DNA of 64,000 nucleotides from Lachnospiraceae bacterium (GTDB lineage Bacteria; Bacillota; Clostridia; Lachnospirales; Lachnospiraceae): NCBI GenBank assembly GCA_017623675.1, contig JAGAOO010000042.1, positions 20,723 to 84,722 of the forward strand, read 5' to 3'. Shown piece by piece: positions 8,574 to 17,476 of this stretch (position 1 is its first letter; each line of letters starts with the position of its first letter). The notes under the pieces were generated by a model. It saw only the letters and a program-made list of their open reading frames with translations, ran no database searches and was not told where the DNA came from. The position numbers and the translations under genes were made by a program.

Positions 8574-9959
8574 TCAACCTGCTTTTTTCTTCACTCGATA
8601 CTCGCAAGGTCCAATTGCCAGCAAATCTCCATCCTCAACAATCATAGGTTCTCCTGCTCGCAAGCGAACCCCATTCACATATGTACCATTGGTAGATGCC
8701 AAATCCTCTGCATATAAATTCTCTCCACTTAAGAACAGCAATACATGTCTGCGGCTTACTCCCTCTCCCGTAATCATATAGTCTACTTCACTTATTTTTC
8801 TGCCTAGGATTCCCGGCAAACGATTGAGTTGAATATGTGCCTTTGTTCCCTGTTGTTCCTCCAGTTCCCACAAGGCAGTATCTATGTGTACAGGCGTTTC
8901 CAGCACAACCGTTTCTCCGGCATCTTCCGGTGCCTGCCTAGTATCCAACTTCTGCATTGAATCCATCTTCTGCATTGCTACTGAATTCCACATAATCTCT
9001 GGTTGGTTTGTTGACTCTTTTCTTTCATTCACACATCCTGTCTCGACCTCACTGGTTATCTTGCTTTCTTCTTTTAAATTCCTTTTCCTTTGCAACACAT
9101 ATTCTTTATACAATTGATAGTCTCTCCTGCTCCGTATGGCACTGTATACCAGTAATCCAACAACAATACTCAAAATAATACATAGTTTCAAGTCCGACTC
9201 CCGATGAGAAAACAACAGAAAACGACCCACAAATATGACATCTATAAAAGCTGCAATTACTGTCAGTCCACCATAAAAATAGTACTGGATTTGGCTTCGC
9301 TCTTTCTTTTCCCCTTGCATCAACACTTGTGATTCTAATGATGGGCTCTTATCTATTACAGGTACCGGTTCATCGTCTCTATTTACCTCCTTTAAGAAGT
9401 TCTTTTCTTTCTTTTTTTCTTGAAACTCCGAAATATACTGTTTAATTTCCTTCTCTTCAAGAGAATTCTTTTGAAGCATATGGTACATGTCATAAATGAA
9501 AGAAACTGCCTCTTCATCCTGATGACAGGTATGCTTCATACAGAACTCTGTTAACAATATCAACTCCTCTCGAAAAGAATGATTGTATTCAGGAAAATAA
9601 CAAAATGCATACTTCTGCTTTGCAGGTAAGTAATAAATGGTATCCGGTGATAATAACATTCCTTCCGGTTCCAGCAAATATTCTCCCAGCTCTTCATAGC
9701 ATTTCCACATAGAAGTATACAGAAGTAATAACTGCTTCTTATCCAGTTCTTGGTTGGAATAATTCTGTTGCAAAGATATTCCGCCACTTGTTTCATAACA
9801 AATACTTGCCAAACCATTCTGATGACGTATATTACATGGCAATAACCATTCCCCTTCATAATGCATTAGCATCTTCATATTGAAGCTGTCAAAATCAAGC
9901 TTTTGATTTTTCAACATCAGATATTGTCGAAACCCTTCATTGCAAGTCCGCGCTTCCAA
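8574..9959 (-). CDS. FHA-domain protein of the Tad operon (DUF6382-like N-terminus)
   Basis: A 461-residue protein with three parts. An N-terminal domain (to about residue 180) resembles DUF6382 proteins found beside Tad genes. A central membrane segment pair follows (YYFYGGLTVIAAFIDVIFVG and LCIILSIVVGLLVYSAI). The C-terminal FHA domain (residues about 365-455) has GRKISEVDYMI, GVSRRHVLL and LASTNGTYVNG, the phosphothreonine-binding loops. I choose a TTG start at 9959 because a perfect GGAGGT lies 9 nt upstream. The first in-frame ATG after it (9917) has no such site, and the domain seems to begin before it. This start overlaps the previous gene by 23 nt. The protein may tether or regulate the pilus machine through phosphorylation. 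Confidence 0.8.
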   Translation of the reverse strand: MEARTCNEGFRQYLMLKNQKLDFDSFNMKMLMHYEGEWLLPCNIRHQNGLASICYETSGGISLQQNYSNQELDKKQLLLLYTSMWKCYEELGEYLLEPEGMLLSPDTIYYLPAKQKYAFCYFPEYNHSFREELILLTEFCMKHTCHQDEEAVSFIYDMYHMLQKNSLEEKEIKQYISEFQEKKKEKNFLKEVNRDDEPVPVIDKSPSLESQVLMQGEKKERSQIQYYFYGGLTVIAAFIDVIFVGRFLLFSHRESDLKLCIILSIVVGLLVYSAIRSRRDYQLYKEYVLQRKRNLKEESKITSEVETGCVNERKESTNQPEIMWNSVAMQKMDSMQKLDTRQAPEDAGETVVLETPVHIDTALWELEEQQGTKAHIQLNRLPGILGRKISEVDYMITGEGVSRRHVLLFLSGENLYAEDLASTNGTYVNGVRLRAGEPMIVEDGDLLAIGPCEYRVKKKAG

Positions 9960-10329
9960 ACAACTGCCACCTCCGCAAACATTTCTCCGTTTCAGTAATA
10001 CGAATCTTCTGCTGTTCTGTTGAAGTAATTTCATATCCATTTACCATTTCCAATGTTACCTCCTCGGAAAAAACTCTAACATCCTGCTGAAGAATTCCCG
10101 GCTGCTCCAAAGGATTCGTTGCGGACCTTCTTTCATCCGTGGAATTCATCTCACCCACATATGCTTCTTCCGTCCATGTAATCATCAAGCCTGCATGTGT
10201 CTTTGCCTGCTGTAATGCACTTAGAAGCATTGTAATAAACAATACCATTATCATAAGAATCATAGGCATAATTAATGTCACTTCTATAATTGTACTACCA
10301 CGATTTTTACCTTTCTTTTTCTCCTGCAT
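9937..10329 (-). CDS. TadE-like minor pseudopilin
   Basis: A 130-residue protein with a short basic N-terminus, then the pseudopilin signature GSTIIEVTLIMPMILMIMVL. A glycine precedes a hydrophobic helix with Glu at position 5, where the Tad prepilin peptidase (17461-18036) would be expected to cut. The rest is a small soluble domain. TadE-family pseudopilins are minor components of Flp pili. The start at 10329 has an AGGAATT spacer arrangement. The gene follows a longer TadE-like protein with a 32-nt gap and overlaps the FHA gene. Confidence 0.8.
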   Translation of the reverse strand: MQEKKKGKNRGSTIIEVTLIMPMILMIMVLFITMLLSALQQAKTHAGLMITWTEEAYVGEMNSTDERRSATNPLEQPGILQQDVRVFSEEVTLEMVNGYEITSTEQQKIRITETEKCLRRWQLFGSADLQ

Positions 10330-10361
10330 AATTCCTGCCTTTCCTACTTAAACGTCCCTTT

Positions 10362-11348
10362 TCATTCTCCGCATCTGGAGCATGGTTGATAACCGGATAC
10401 CTGGCTAAAGGGAACTCGTCTTACTGTCCGTTTTAAGCCACTACATTGCAAAGATATATGATAACAATCTCCGGTACGTGTCACATAATAATGACCGGTA
10501 TTATTATTACCACAGTATTCACAACTGCTTAAGTGTGCATATGTTGTCTGCAGTGCGGATTGAGTAACCGGAATCACTGTCAGATCCAAATGGGTACAGC
10601 TTCTGCTTGTATGATATACCACACTGTTTTCTGTCAGATATACGTATCGTATCGTTTCATCTGATTTGTCAGAATCCTGATATCCGGTATATGCCTTTTG
10701 TCTGACTTGCACCTGAATCGGCATAGATAACTCTCCCAACATTGGAACCGGTATCTTTATCCAATACTTTACATGCAATTTGACAAATCCATCTTCATCC
10801 AAAAGTACCGGCTCTGTAATGATAATTCCATATGTTCCACCTACTACATATTGTTCCACCCGTTCCGGTTTCGGTAAATATTGGCGAAGCTTTATCTGTG
10901 CAGCTCCATATCCCAGAAGTTCCAACTCCGTGTCTTCTGCCAAGTATGCATATTCTGCCAAATAGTCGGCTGTATTCATAGCCGCCTGATACACTTGATT
11001 CTCCAGCATGTAAATCTGACACATGGAATAAAATGCCCAAAACACAAATAGCAATATTGGGATAACACAAACCGCTTCAATGGTTGCTGAACCCCGGTTA
11101 CTATCGGAGATGCTTTGAACTGCATACTTACTGTAACGTGGGGGCTTCAGATAATTCCAGAAAAGAGAAAGAATACTATTAATGAACTTTTGAATACTGA
11201 ACGTTGTACTTTTTATTGGAGTCTTTTGTTGGTGAGCGACATTATTTTTTCCGTTATTCGTTTCGGTATCTTTTTCATGAATAAATACCATTCTTATGAG
11301 ATGAGTTTTAATTGGAATTTCTGAATCGTTAAGCAGATAAGTATGCAT
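10362..11348 (-). CDS. TadE-like pseudopilin with two C-terminal His/Cys metal-binding-like modules
   Basis: A 328-residue protein starting at the ATG at 11348, which has a perfect AGGAGGT 8 nt upstream. The 19-codon upstream extension lacks this. After an unusually long 85-residue cytoplasmic-type leader, RGSATIEAVCVIPILLFVFW gives the pseudopilin cleavage site and helix. The exported domain ends in two tandem copies of a Y-H-x(4)-C ... C-x2-C motif (YHTSRSCTHL...CEYC and YHISLQCSGL...CSRC). This is the spacing seen in Ada-like small zinc-binding modules. Such a tail on a pilin is unusual. It could bind metal or form disulfides on the pilus surface. Confidence 0.8.
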   Translation of the reverse strand: MHTYLLNDSEIPIKTHLIRMVFIHEKDTETNNGKNNVAHQQKTPIKSTTFSIQKFINSILSLFWNYLKPPRYSKYAVQSISDSNRGSATIEAVCVIPILLFVFWAFYSMCQIYMLENQVYQAAMNTADYLAEYAYLAEDTELELLGYGAAQIKLRQYLPKPERVEQYVVGGTYGIIITEPVLLDEDGFVKLHVKYWIKIPVPMLGELSMPIQVQVRQKAYTGYQDSDKSDETIRYVYLTENSVVYHTSRSCTHLDLTVIPVTQSALQTTYAHLSSCEYCGNNNTGHYYVTRTGDCYHISLQCSGLKRTVRRVPFSQVSGYQPCSRCGE

Positions 11349-11371
11349 TTCAAAGCACCTCCTTTCTCTCA

Positions 11372-12883
11372 CTAGTAATAGCTTCCTTCTGTTTCTATGT
11401 GCCACACATATTCGCTCTCTACAATTTCAACTTGCAATTGGAATCCACAAATACAATGTTCGATTCCAAACTCCGGAATGTCCTCCTGTATATTCCATTG
11501 CATGATATCCAACATTCGGTAATACTTCATATCTGTATCCGGCGTCATAGCCAAAAGCAATATCAGATAACTTTCATAATTCAAATCACCCAGTTCTGTC
11601 TCAGTGCCGGATACTTCTTCTGTTGCTATATCCATAAGTCCATTCAGAGATAACTGCCATGTGTCCTTGTCTTTTATAATGGGAACAGATTCCCCTTGCA
11701 ACAAAGCTTTTACATCTAATAAGCTCTCTCCATATGCCCAACAGGCAAGCAATACATAGGATACCGGTTCTGCTGCCTCTGCCAAACCAACCGGAGTTAA
11801 AAGTACCGCGGCTAATAGCAAGGCCTCCTCCTGCATGGTTTCATTCGAGAATGCGTAAGCACCATTGGTCACAAAGCGCATTAGGCATATTCGTTCTGCT
11901 ACCTCTGTCATATTTGCATAATCAGAATTCTTACCGGCAATCAGATATTCCACCTCATATTCCAGGGCATGATATTCTTCATCTTCAAAAGCATTTCCCG
12001 CATATTGAAAAGAATCCAATGCATATGCAATCCCATATAAATCCTGCGTACCGACAGAAGAACACATATCACTGTCAAATTGCTTATCCACTTCCCATGG
12101 TTCTAATTGGTTCCATTGTTCCATCTGATTCCATTCCTGTATAGAAAATGGATTTTCCCAATTTTCCATGTACATTCCTGCTTCTGACGATGGTGCCTTA
12201 CTGAAATCCTGAGCTTCTCTTGATATTTCTTCTACCTGTTCCGGCATAACTACATATAGAATTCCGCTTTGCAAAGCATCTTCCATGGCTTTCCGTGGGT
12301 CAATCAAATTCTCCAATGTCTCAATATCCCCCTGGCTTATACCTAAATCAAAAGCTAACGGATTTTTTCTTTTCTTTGTGCCATTTGAAAGAAAATTCCA
12401 TTGTGTTGTTAAAAACTCCTCTTGATTCTCTAAAGACTCCACATCCGACAGATTCAGAATTTCTTCTAATAAATTGATAGGAAGCTTCAACTCCATATAT
12501 TCCTGTATCTGCTTTTTGAACAAAGACAGATTGTTTTCCGTCAGGGACACCGTATTGGTCAATGCCACCTCCTGCACCTGATAATCATATATAGATTGGG
12601 ATGGATTCAGATTGTAATTCAAGTATTCAATTGCCCGTTCCTCCAGATAACCTTCTCCTTTTCCATAATATGTTTTATCTAATGCAAAGAGGTGATACCG
12701 CCGGAACAAATCCGGCTGGTAATCCCCTTTAATACTATCCACGACTCCCGATACTGCCTGAGCACATTTTGCCTTTCCTTCCCAGATACGAATTCCCTGC
12801 AAAATTGTCACAAGCAGAATCAGGAATACACCCAACATGGCACATACATAAACTGATATTTGTCCTCTATTTCTTTTTTTCAT
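11372..12883 (-). CDS. DUF5702-like Tad-associated membrane protein
   Basis: A 503-residue protein starting at the ATG at 12883 (MKKRNRGQISVYVCAMLGVF). It has one N-terminal hydrophobic helix preceded by basic residues and GQIS, similar to the TadE/TadG pseudopilin layout. It then has a long acidic extracytoplasmic region with many Trp, Glu and Leu. Length and position match the DUF5702 family found in Clostridia Tad loci, though I assign this by resemblance only. The role is probably that of a TadG-like minor component of the pilus base. Neighbours are Flp pilin (10 nt upstream) and the TadE-like gene (23 nt downstream). Confidence 0.65.
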   Translation of the reverse strand: MKKRNRGQISVYVCAMLGVFLILLVTILQGIRIWEGKAKCAQAVSGVVDSIKGDYQPDLFRRYHLFALDKTYYGKGEGYLEERAIEYLNYNLNPSQSIYDYQVQEVALTNTVSLTENNLSLFKKQIQEYMELKLPINLLEEILNLSDVESLENQEEFLTTQWNFLSNGTKKRKNPLAFDLGISQGDIETLENLIDPRKAMEDALQSGILYVVMPEQVEEISREAQDFSKAPSSEAGMYMENWENPFSIQEWNQMEQWNQLEPWEVDKQFDSDMCSSVGTQDLYGIAYALDSFQYAGNAFEDEEYHALEYEVEYLIAGKNSDYANMTEVAERICLMRFVTNGAYAFSNETMQEEALLLAAVLLTPVGLAEAAEPVSYVLLACWAYGESLLDVKALLQGESVPIIKDKDTWQLSLNGLMDIATEEVSGTETELGDLNYESYLILLLAMTPDTDMKYYRMLDIMQWNIQEDIPEFGIEHCICGFQLQVEIVESEYVWHIETEGSYY

Positions 12884-12893
12884 ATGCTTTTCC

Positions 12894-13076
12894 CTACTTA
12901 TAAACAGTGGCAGCATCCTTATTAATTGCCTTCCAAATTTTATCTACCAACTGAGTAATCTGTTTTTGGAAAATAATAACCATCCCAATCAGCACCACAA
13001 TAATTAATAAAACTTCTACAACACCCATACCATCTTCTGAATGCTCTCCGATTAAAAAACTCTTCATTCCTTCCAT
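12894..13076 (-). CDS. flp: Flp pilin (major pilin candidate)
   Basis: A 60-residue Flp1-like prepilin. The start at 13076 is decided by a GGAGG seven nt upstream. The longer frame to 13184 has no ribosome site. A short leader (MEGMKSFLIGEHSEDG) is followed by MGVVEVLLIIVVLIGMVIIF, in which Glu sits at position 5 after the glycine where the prepilin peptidase would cut. A short amphipathic tail ends in KDAATVYK. This is the expected size and form of the major Flp pilus subunit and the only candidate in the locus. It sits between the TadC gene and the DUF5702-like gene. Confidence 0.85.
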   Translation of the reverse strand: MEGMKSFLIGEHSEDGMGVVEVLLIIVVLIGMVIIFQKQITQLVDKIWKAINKDAATVYK

Positions 13077-13153
13077 TGCTACTCCTCCTTCCGCTTCGTC
13101 CTGTTTAAAATCATCAGCCTGCCCTTTCATCTGCCTGTCATCATTACAGTCCT

Positions 13154-14530
13154 TTACATGACAAAGTTCATCAATGCCGGGCACACAACAATTATCATTG
13201 AAATAATCATTAACATAATCATTGGAAACAAAAGCTTCGTTCCGGCTTCTTCCCCTAATTTCTTTGCCAGCTCCTTTCGCTGTTCAAAGGCTGATTGTTC
13301 TTCTTGTTCCAGTTGTTCAGCAAAGCCACTGGTTCCTTTCCGAATCTGCTGTGCCAGAAGAGCGGTCAATTTCATATAAGAAAGCAGACCGGTTCGTTTA
13401 CCAAGGTTGATATATGCCTGTTCCTGTCCAATTCCTCCATGCATTTCATTCCACATAATACACAAATCCAGATACAGTTGCTTCTGCTTAGCACTTCCTT
13501 TCTTATCCTTTCGTTTACAGCTTCTTTGTTCATACTGACGTATTATACGCTCCATAGCTCCTTGAATTGTTGAGCCGACTTCCGTATATAACAGAAGCTG
13601 ATTTACAAGAAATGGATACTCCAGCATTAATTCTTTCTTTTGACACTTGATTTTTTTATGAATCGTTTCTCTTTGGCGAAACCATAAAAGAATACAAACA
13701 CCCACACCTAATCCAAATATCAGCCAGCCATGGGATACTTGCGTTTTCGTATTATAAAGAGTTACATCTTGAACGTTATCAGATAAATATACATCTCTCT
13801 CATAAGGAGTTTCCTGAAGCCTCTGCTCCACTTCCTCCTGTATCTGTTGTAGTCTTATCTCCTCCTCCGTCCAAAGCTTGGGTTGAATTGTCAATTCATA
13901 TTCTCTGCTTTCTGTGATATCCTCATAAGATAATTCCAATTGCAACCGAACACACTTTGATTCCGTCAGATTCTCATTTCCCACAACGCCTTTATCATTC
14001 AATAATTCCGGGTTATCACTACTCCAAGCCACTGACAAACCACTATCGGGTATGTCACCTTCCAGATGCATATCCTCTCGTATGTCGTACAGACTTGTGT
14101 TCTCTCCCAGCATGTTTTCTTCTAAGTAAGCAAATCCTTGCTGAAATTGCAGTTTTAATTCCTCGGAATCATACCGGACAGGCTCCACAACTACGGAAAA
14201 CTCTTTCCATGTTTCGTCTTTCTCCTGGTATTTTAACGTATAGACTTCTTCCTCTTCTCCATAATCTGCTCTGATTAAATGAATACCCTCTCTTGCATCC
14301 ATATACTCCTGTACCCATAGCATTCCACTGAATAGCAGAGTCAAAAGCAGGACGACTACACATTTCTGTATGATTTCAATATAGTACGCCTCAACTACTT
14401 CCTCTGTCTTTCTTTGAGTGCCTCGATACAACTGTGATAATTGTCTGCAAATTCCTTCTGTCTGTATCCATTTCTTTCGTTTTAGCCATTGATAAATTCT
14501 TTTCATTTGCTTTTTCAACTTACACCTCAA
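13154..14530 (-). CDS. tadC: TadC-like inner-membrane platform protein with extracytoplasmic insert
   Basis: A 458-residue T2SS F-domain protein. The cytoplasmic F domain (residues about 300-430, ELMLEYPFLVNQLLLYTEVG to GFAEQLEQEEQSAFEQRKEL) and the last helix pair (LLFPMIMLMIISMIIVV) match TadC. It carries an N-terminal membrane helix (residues 53-70) and then about 200 residues, strongly acidic and probably outside the cell, before the next helix (WLIFGLGVGVCILLWF). That insert makes it longer than the usual 300-residue TadC. The start overlaps the tadB stop by 11 nt, so translation is coupled. Confidence 0.85.
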   Translation of the reverse strand: MRCKLKKQMKRIYQWLKRKKWIQTEGICRQLSQLYRGTQRKTEEVVEAYYIEIIQKCVVVLLLTLLFSGMLWVQEYMDAREGIHLIRADYGEEEEVYTLKYQEKDETWKEFSVVVEPVRYDSEELKLQFQQGFAYLEENMLGENTSLYDIREDMHLEGDIPDSGLSVAWSSDNPELLNDKGVVGNENLTESKCVRLQLELSYEDITESREYELTIQPKLWTEEEIRLQQIQEEVEQRLQETPYERDVYLSDNVQDVTLYNTKTQVSHGWLIFGLGVGVCILLWFRQRETIHKKIKCQKKELMLEYPFLVNQLLLYTEVGSTIQGAMERIIRQYEQRSCKRKDKKGSAKQKQLYLDLCIMWNEMHGGIGQEQAYINLGKRTGLLSYMKLTALLAQQIRKGTSGFAEQLEQEEQSAFEQRKELAKKLGEEAGTKLLFPMIMLMIISMIIVVCPALMNFVM

Positions 14531-15284
14531 TACTAATCAAATGATTTCCCCAATATGCAGCAATTCCGGTTCCTATCAAACATAATGTCATAATAAGAAT
14601 CCCAATTCCATTATGATACATGCAATCCAGGTACACCGAATTAGTAAGCCGCAGATACAGTAACATTAAAACAGGCATACCACACATAATACGTTGTTCC
14701 AGTTTTTTCCCTGTCAGCATGGTTTGAATTTCCTGTTCCACTTCTATCCGCTCAGCAATAATCGTTACAGTCTTATCCATCATATGTACCAGATTACCAC
14801 CGCTTCTTTTAGCAGTAAAAAGTACCTCAGCAAAGCTTTCTATTTCTTCCAGCTGACTACGCTCTGCCAGTTCCCGGACTGCCTGCTCAATGGGAATCCT
14901 TAAGTGAAGTTGCTTCGAAACTTTCTTCATTTCCATCAAAATCTGACTATTCTCCGGATAGATATTCTGCAAGTCCTCTTCTGCTGCAATCCACGCATTC
15001 TCAACGGAATATCCTGCTTTCAGATTACCGGACAGTGCATATAGTAATTCTTTGAATTCCAACAGTAACTGTTGTTTTCTCCGGTGTCTTTTCCAACTGC
15101 GAAACCGCCATACCAGCAATCCTGCTAAGGGCATTAAACACACACCGCCAAGCCAGGAATCATAAAAGAGAAATCCCATTGCCATTACAACACCTATGCC
15201 GGCAATCAACACAACCACCGTTTCAATGGAAATCCATGCTTTGATAGCGTTCCCAATTTCCAGTCTCTTTAAGTTTTTCTTCAT
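14520..15284 (-). CDS. tadB: TadB-like inner-membrane platform protein
   Basis: A 254-residue protein with two N-terminal membrane helices (VVVLIAGIGVVMAMGFLFY and a second to residue 60). A cytoplasmic T2SS F domain follows (LLLEFKELLYALSGNLKAGYSVENAW, with ELAERSQLEEIESFAEVLFTAKRSGGNL), then two C-terminal helices. TadB and TadC together form the membrane platform on which the TadA ATPase acts. It overlaps the tadA 3' end by 62 nt. A GGAGCG ribosome site precedes the ATG at 15284. Confidence 0.88.
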   Translation of the reverse strand: MKKNLKRLEIGNAIKAWISIETVVVLIAGIGVVMAMGFLFYDSWLGGVCLMPLAGLLVWRFRSWKRHRRKQQLLLEFKELLYALSGNLKAGYSVENAWIAAEEDLQNIYPENSQILMEMKKVSKQLHLRIPIEQAVRELAERSQLEEIESFAEVLFTAKRSGGNLVHMMDKTVTIIAERIEVEQEIQTMLTGKKLEQRIMCGMPVLMLLYLRLTNSVYLDCMYHNGIGILIMTLCLIGTGIAAYWGNHLISIEV

Positions 15285-16512
15285 GTCTTAATCGCTCCAT
15301 TCGTTTCCATATTCCTACTGTTTGTTCCTTTTCTTCCTCTCTTACAATTTCCCGGACAGCATACACATACAACGGTTGCAATTCAATCTCTCCATCTTTC
15401 ATGCCTATTACTTCTGCAATTTCCAGCACTTTACGAGTGCCATCTTTCAATCTGCCTGTATGAATGATTATATCAATCGCTGATGCAATCTGTTGACGAA
15501 TCGCCAGTAACGGCATATCCATTCCCATTAGTACCATGGTTTCTAATCGATACAACATATCCTTTGCTGAGTTAGCATGACCGGTTGACAGGGAACCACT
15601 ATGCCCGGTATTCATAGCCTGTAGCATATCCACGGCTTCTTCACCTCTTACCTCGCCTACAATAATTCGATCCGGACGCATTCGTAATGCACTTCTTATC
15701 AGGTCCTTGATTGTAATTTCATTTTTGCCTTCCACATTAGCGTTCCGTACCTCCAATCGCACCAGGTTCGGAATTCCCCGAATCTGCAGTTCTGCCGAAT
15801 CCTCAATTGTAATAATTCTTTCCTCGGAGGGTATGTAATTGGATAATGCATTTAGGAACGTGGTTTTTCCTGAGCTTGTCCCACCTGAAATCAGAATGTT
15901 GTATCTGCTTTGAACGAATAGCTGAAGTACCTCCGCCATTTCCTCAGACAACATATTCAAGTCCATCAACTCTCTCATACCATATGTTTCTTTGGGAAAT
16001 CGGCGAATTGTCATCACTGCTCCATTTAAGGCAATCGGAGGCAGGACAACATTCACCCGAGAGCCATCCTTTAATCTGGCATCTACAATGGGATTACTTT
16101 CATTTACAATCCGATTACAGCCTGCAACTATCTGTTGAATGACATTCCTATACTTTTCTTCAGAGGAGAATCCGTGATTCCACATTTCCAGATTTCCCTT
16201 CCGTTCAATAAATATAGAATCATATCCATTAATCATGACTTCCGTAATATCTTCCTGCTGTAATATTTCATCTAAACAATCATATCCTCTGATAGAATAA
16301 AATACTTGTTCCCGAATTCGAAGTTTATCCTTTAAAGGTATATAATCCTGCTTTGCCTTTTCCATTATTGCAGAGTCAATCATATCCATAATCTGCTGGT
16401 CTGACATCCACTCAATACCCTTTGATACTTCATGTATCCTATCCTCAATTTCTTTACAAACTCTTTCTATCAAATTCCTCCACCACCTGCTGAATGGTTT
16501 GCAAATTACCAC
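15223..16512 (-). CDS. tadA: TadA/CpaF secretion ATPase
   Basis: The VirB11-like motor ATPase of the Flp pilus, 429 residues. Features are ITEVMINGYDSIFIER, VDARLKDGSRVN, Walker A SGGTSSGKTT (209-218), the Asp box TIEDSAEL, Walker B MRPDRIIVGEVRG and the His box SGSLSTGHANS. I keep a GTG start at 16512, with AGGA eight nt upstream, giving a 59-nt overlap with the tadZ-like gene. An alternative ATG at 16407 has a weaker AAGGG site and would clip the conserved N-terminal segment. Confidence 0.95.
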   Translation of the reverse strand: MVICKPFSRWWRNLIERVCKEIEDRIHEVSKGIEWMSDQQIMDMIDSAIMEKAKQDYIPLKDKLRIREQVFYSIRGYDCLDEILQQEDITEVMINGYDSIFIERKGNLEMWNHGFSSEEKYRNVIQQIVAGCNRIVNESNPIVDARLKDGSRVNVVLPPIALNGAVMTIRRFPKETYGMRELMDLNMLSEEMAEVLQLFVQSRYNILISGGTSSGKTTFLNALSNYIPSEERIITIEDSAELQIRGIPNLVRLEVRNANVEGKNEITIKDLIRSALRMRPDRIIVGEVRGEEAVDMLQAMNTGHSGSLSTGHANSAKDMLYRLETMVLMGMDMPLLAIRQQIASAIDIIIHTGRLKDGTRKVLEIAEVIGMKDGEIELQPLYVYAVREIVREEEKEQTVGIWKRMERLRHEEKLKETGNWERYQSMDFH

Positions 16513-17476
16513 CTTTTCTTTCCTGCTCTAATAACTGACACTGCTCCATATTCATTATCTGTCCTGTCATAAGCACCGGAAAGCATTTCTCTGAAAAACC
16601 TTCCCATTCCGGCAATAACTGCATCATTTTGACAAACTGACTTATCTTCTGCTCTACATGAAGTTCCTGCAAATAGGGCAAATAAACCACATTAAATTCC
16701 GTCAAAAACTCCAGCTTTGATAAGCTCCCTGAACCAACATCAACCACAAGAAAATCATAGTATCCTTCCGCCTCAATGCGTTCCAGTAACCATCGTATAT
16801 CATCCAGCTCCAGCTCTCGCAATTCCGAGTAAATTCCTCCACTCGGCAGTTGGTCATATCCTTGTTTCTCCATTGAAAGTGCTTTTAGCTTCATAGATAT
16901 ATTGTCTGTCCGCTGCTTGATATAATAAAGGCATTGTTCCATTCTTCTCTCGTCATCCCACTGAGAAGGGAACTCTTCCCAGCCAATATACAGAACAGCT
17001 TTTCCGCCTCCTTGTGCACTATATGTTCTACACAATTCTTTTGCCAGACCGGTAGTTCCACATCGCCCAACCGGCGAATAAACAGCAACTGCATTCATTT
17101 GTTTACCATAAGCAAAATTACATTTCTTTTCGCTTAAAACACCTAGCATCCTATGCACATAAACAGATGCGGGAGAGTATTTGAAAATGTACGATTCTTC
17201 TTTTGGTTCTTCCTCCTGTTCCTTCCATTCATCTACAATCCATATAACAGGTATTTTCTCTTCTGTACAGAATATACTGCTATCTATTTTTCTGTTAACA
17301 ACTATCAAATCCGGCTTATGCCCTATTAAGAAATCCGCAACTTCTTCTTCATTCGTAAATGCCAGTATTAAAATTGGAATCTGCGAATTGCGATTTACAT
17401 AATTCATTAATGTCACAACGAATTGTTCCTCTTCATCGAACAGCAGAACTCTGTAATTCTTCAACTCACCACCCAC
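16454..17476 (-). CDS. tadZ: TadZ/CpaE-like ATPase
   Basis: A 340-residue MinD/ParA-superfamily protein with an N-terminal receiver-like domain (YRVLLFDEEEQFVVTLMNYV to about residue 115). The C-terminal ATPase-like domain has a deviant P-loop (YSPVGRCGTTGLAKEL instead of KGGVGKT) and a late DFLVVDVGSGSLS. Degenerate P-loops are characteristic of TadZ proteins, which mark the polar site where Tad pili assemble. The GTG start at 17476 overlaps the end of the peptidase gene by 16 nt. A TTG at 17464 is an equally plausible start. Confidence 0.82.
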   Translation of the reverse strand: MGGELKNYRVLLFDEEEQFVVTLMNYVNRNSQIPILILAFTNEEEVADFLIGHKPDLIVVNRKIDSSIFCTEEKIPVIWIVDEWKEQEEEPKEESYIFKYSPASVYVHRMLGVLSEKKCNFAYGKQMNAVAVYSPVGRCGTTGLAKELCRTYSAQGGGKAVLYIGWEEFPSQWDDERRMEQCLYYIKQRTDNISMKLKALSMEKQGYDQLPSGGIYSELRELELDDIRWLLERIEAEGYYDFLVVDVGSGSLSKLEFLTEFNVVYLPYLQELHVEQKISQFVKMMQLLPEWEGFSEKCFPVLMTGQIMNMEQCQLLEQERKGGNLQTIQQVVEEFDRKSL

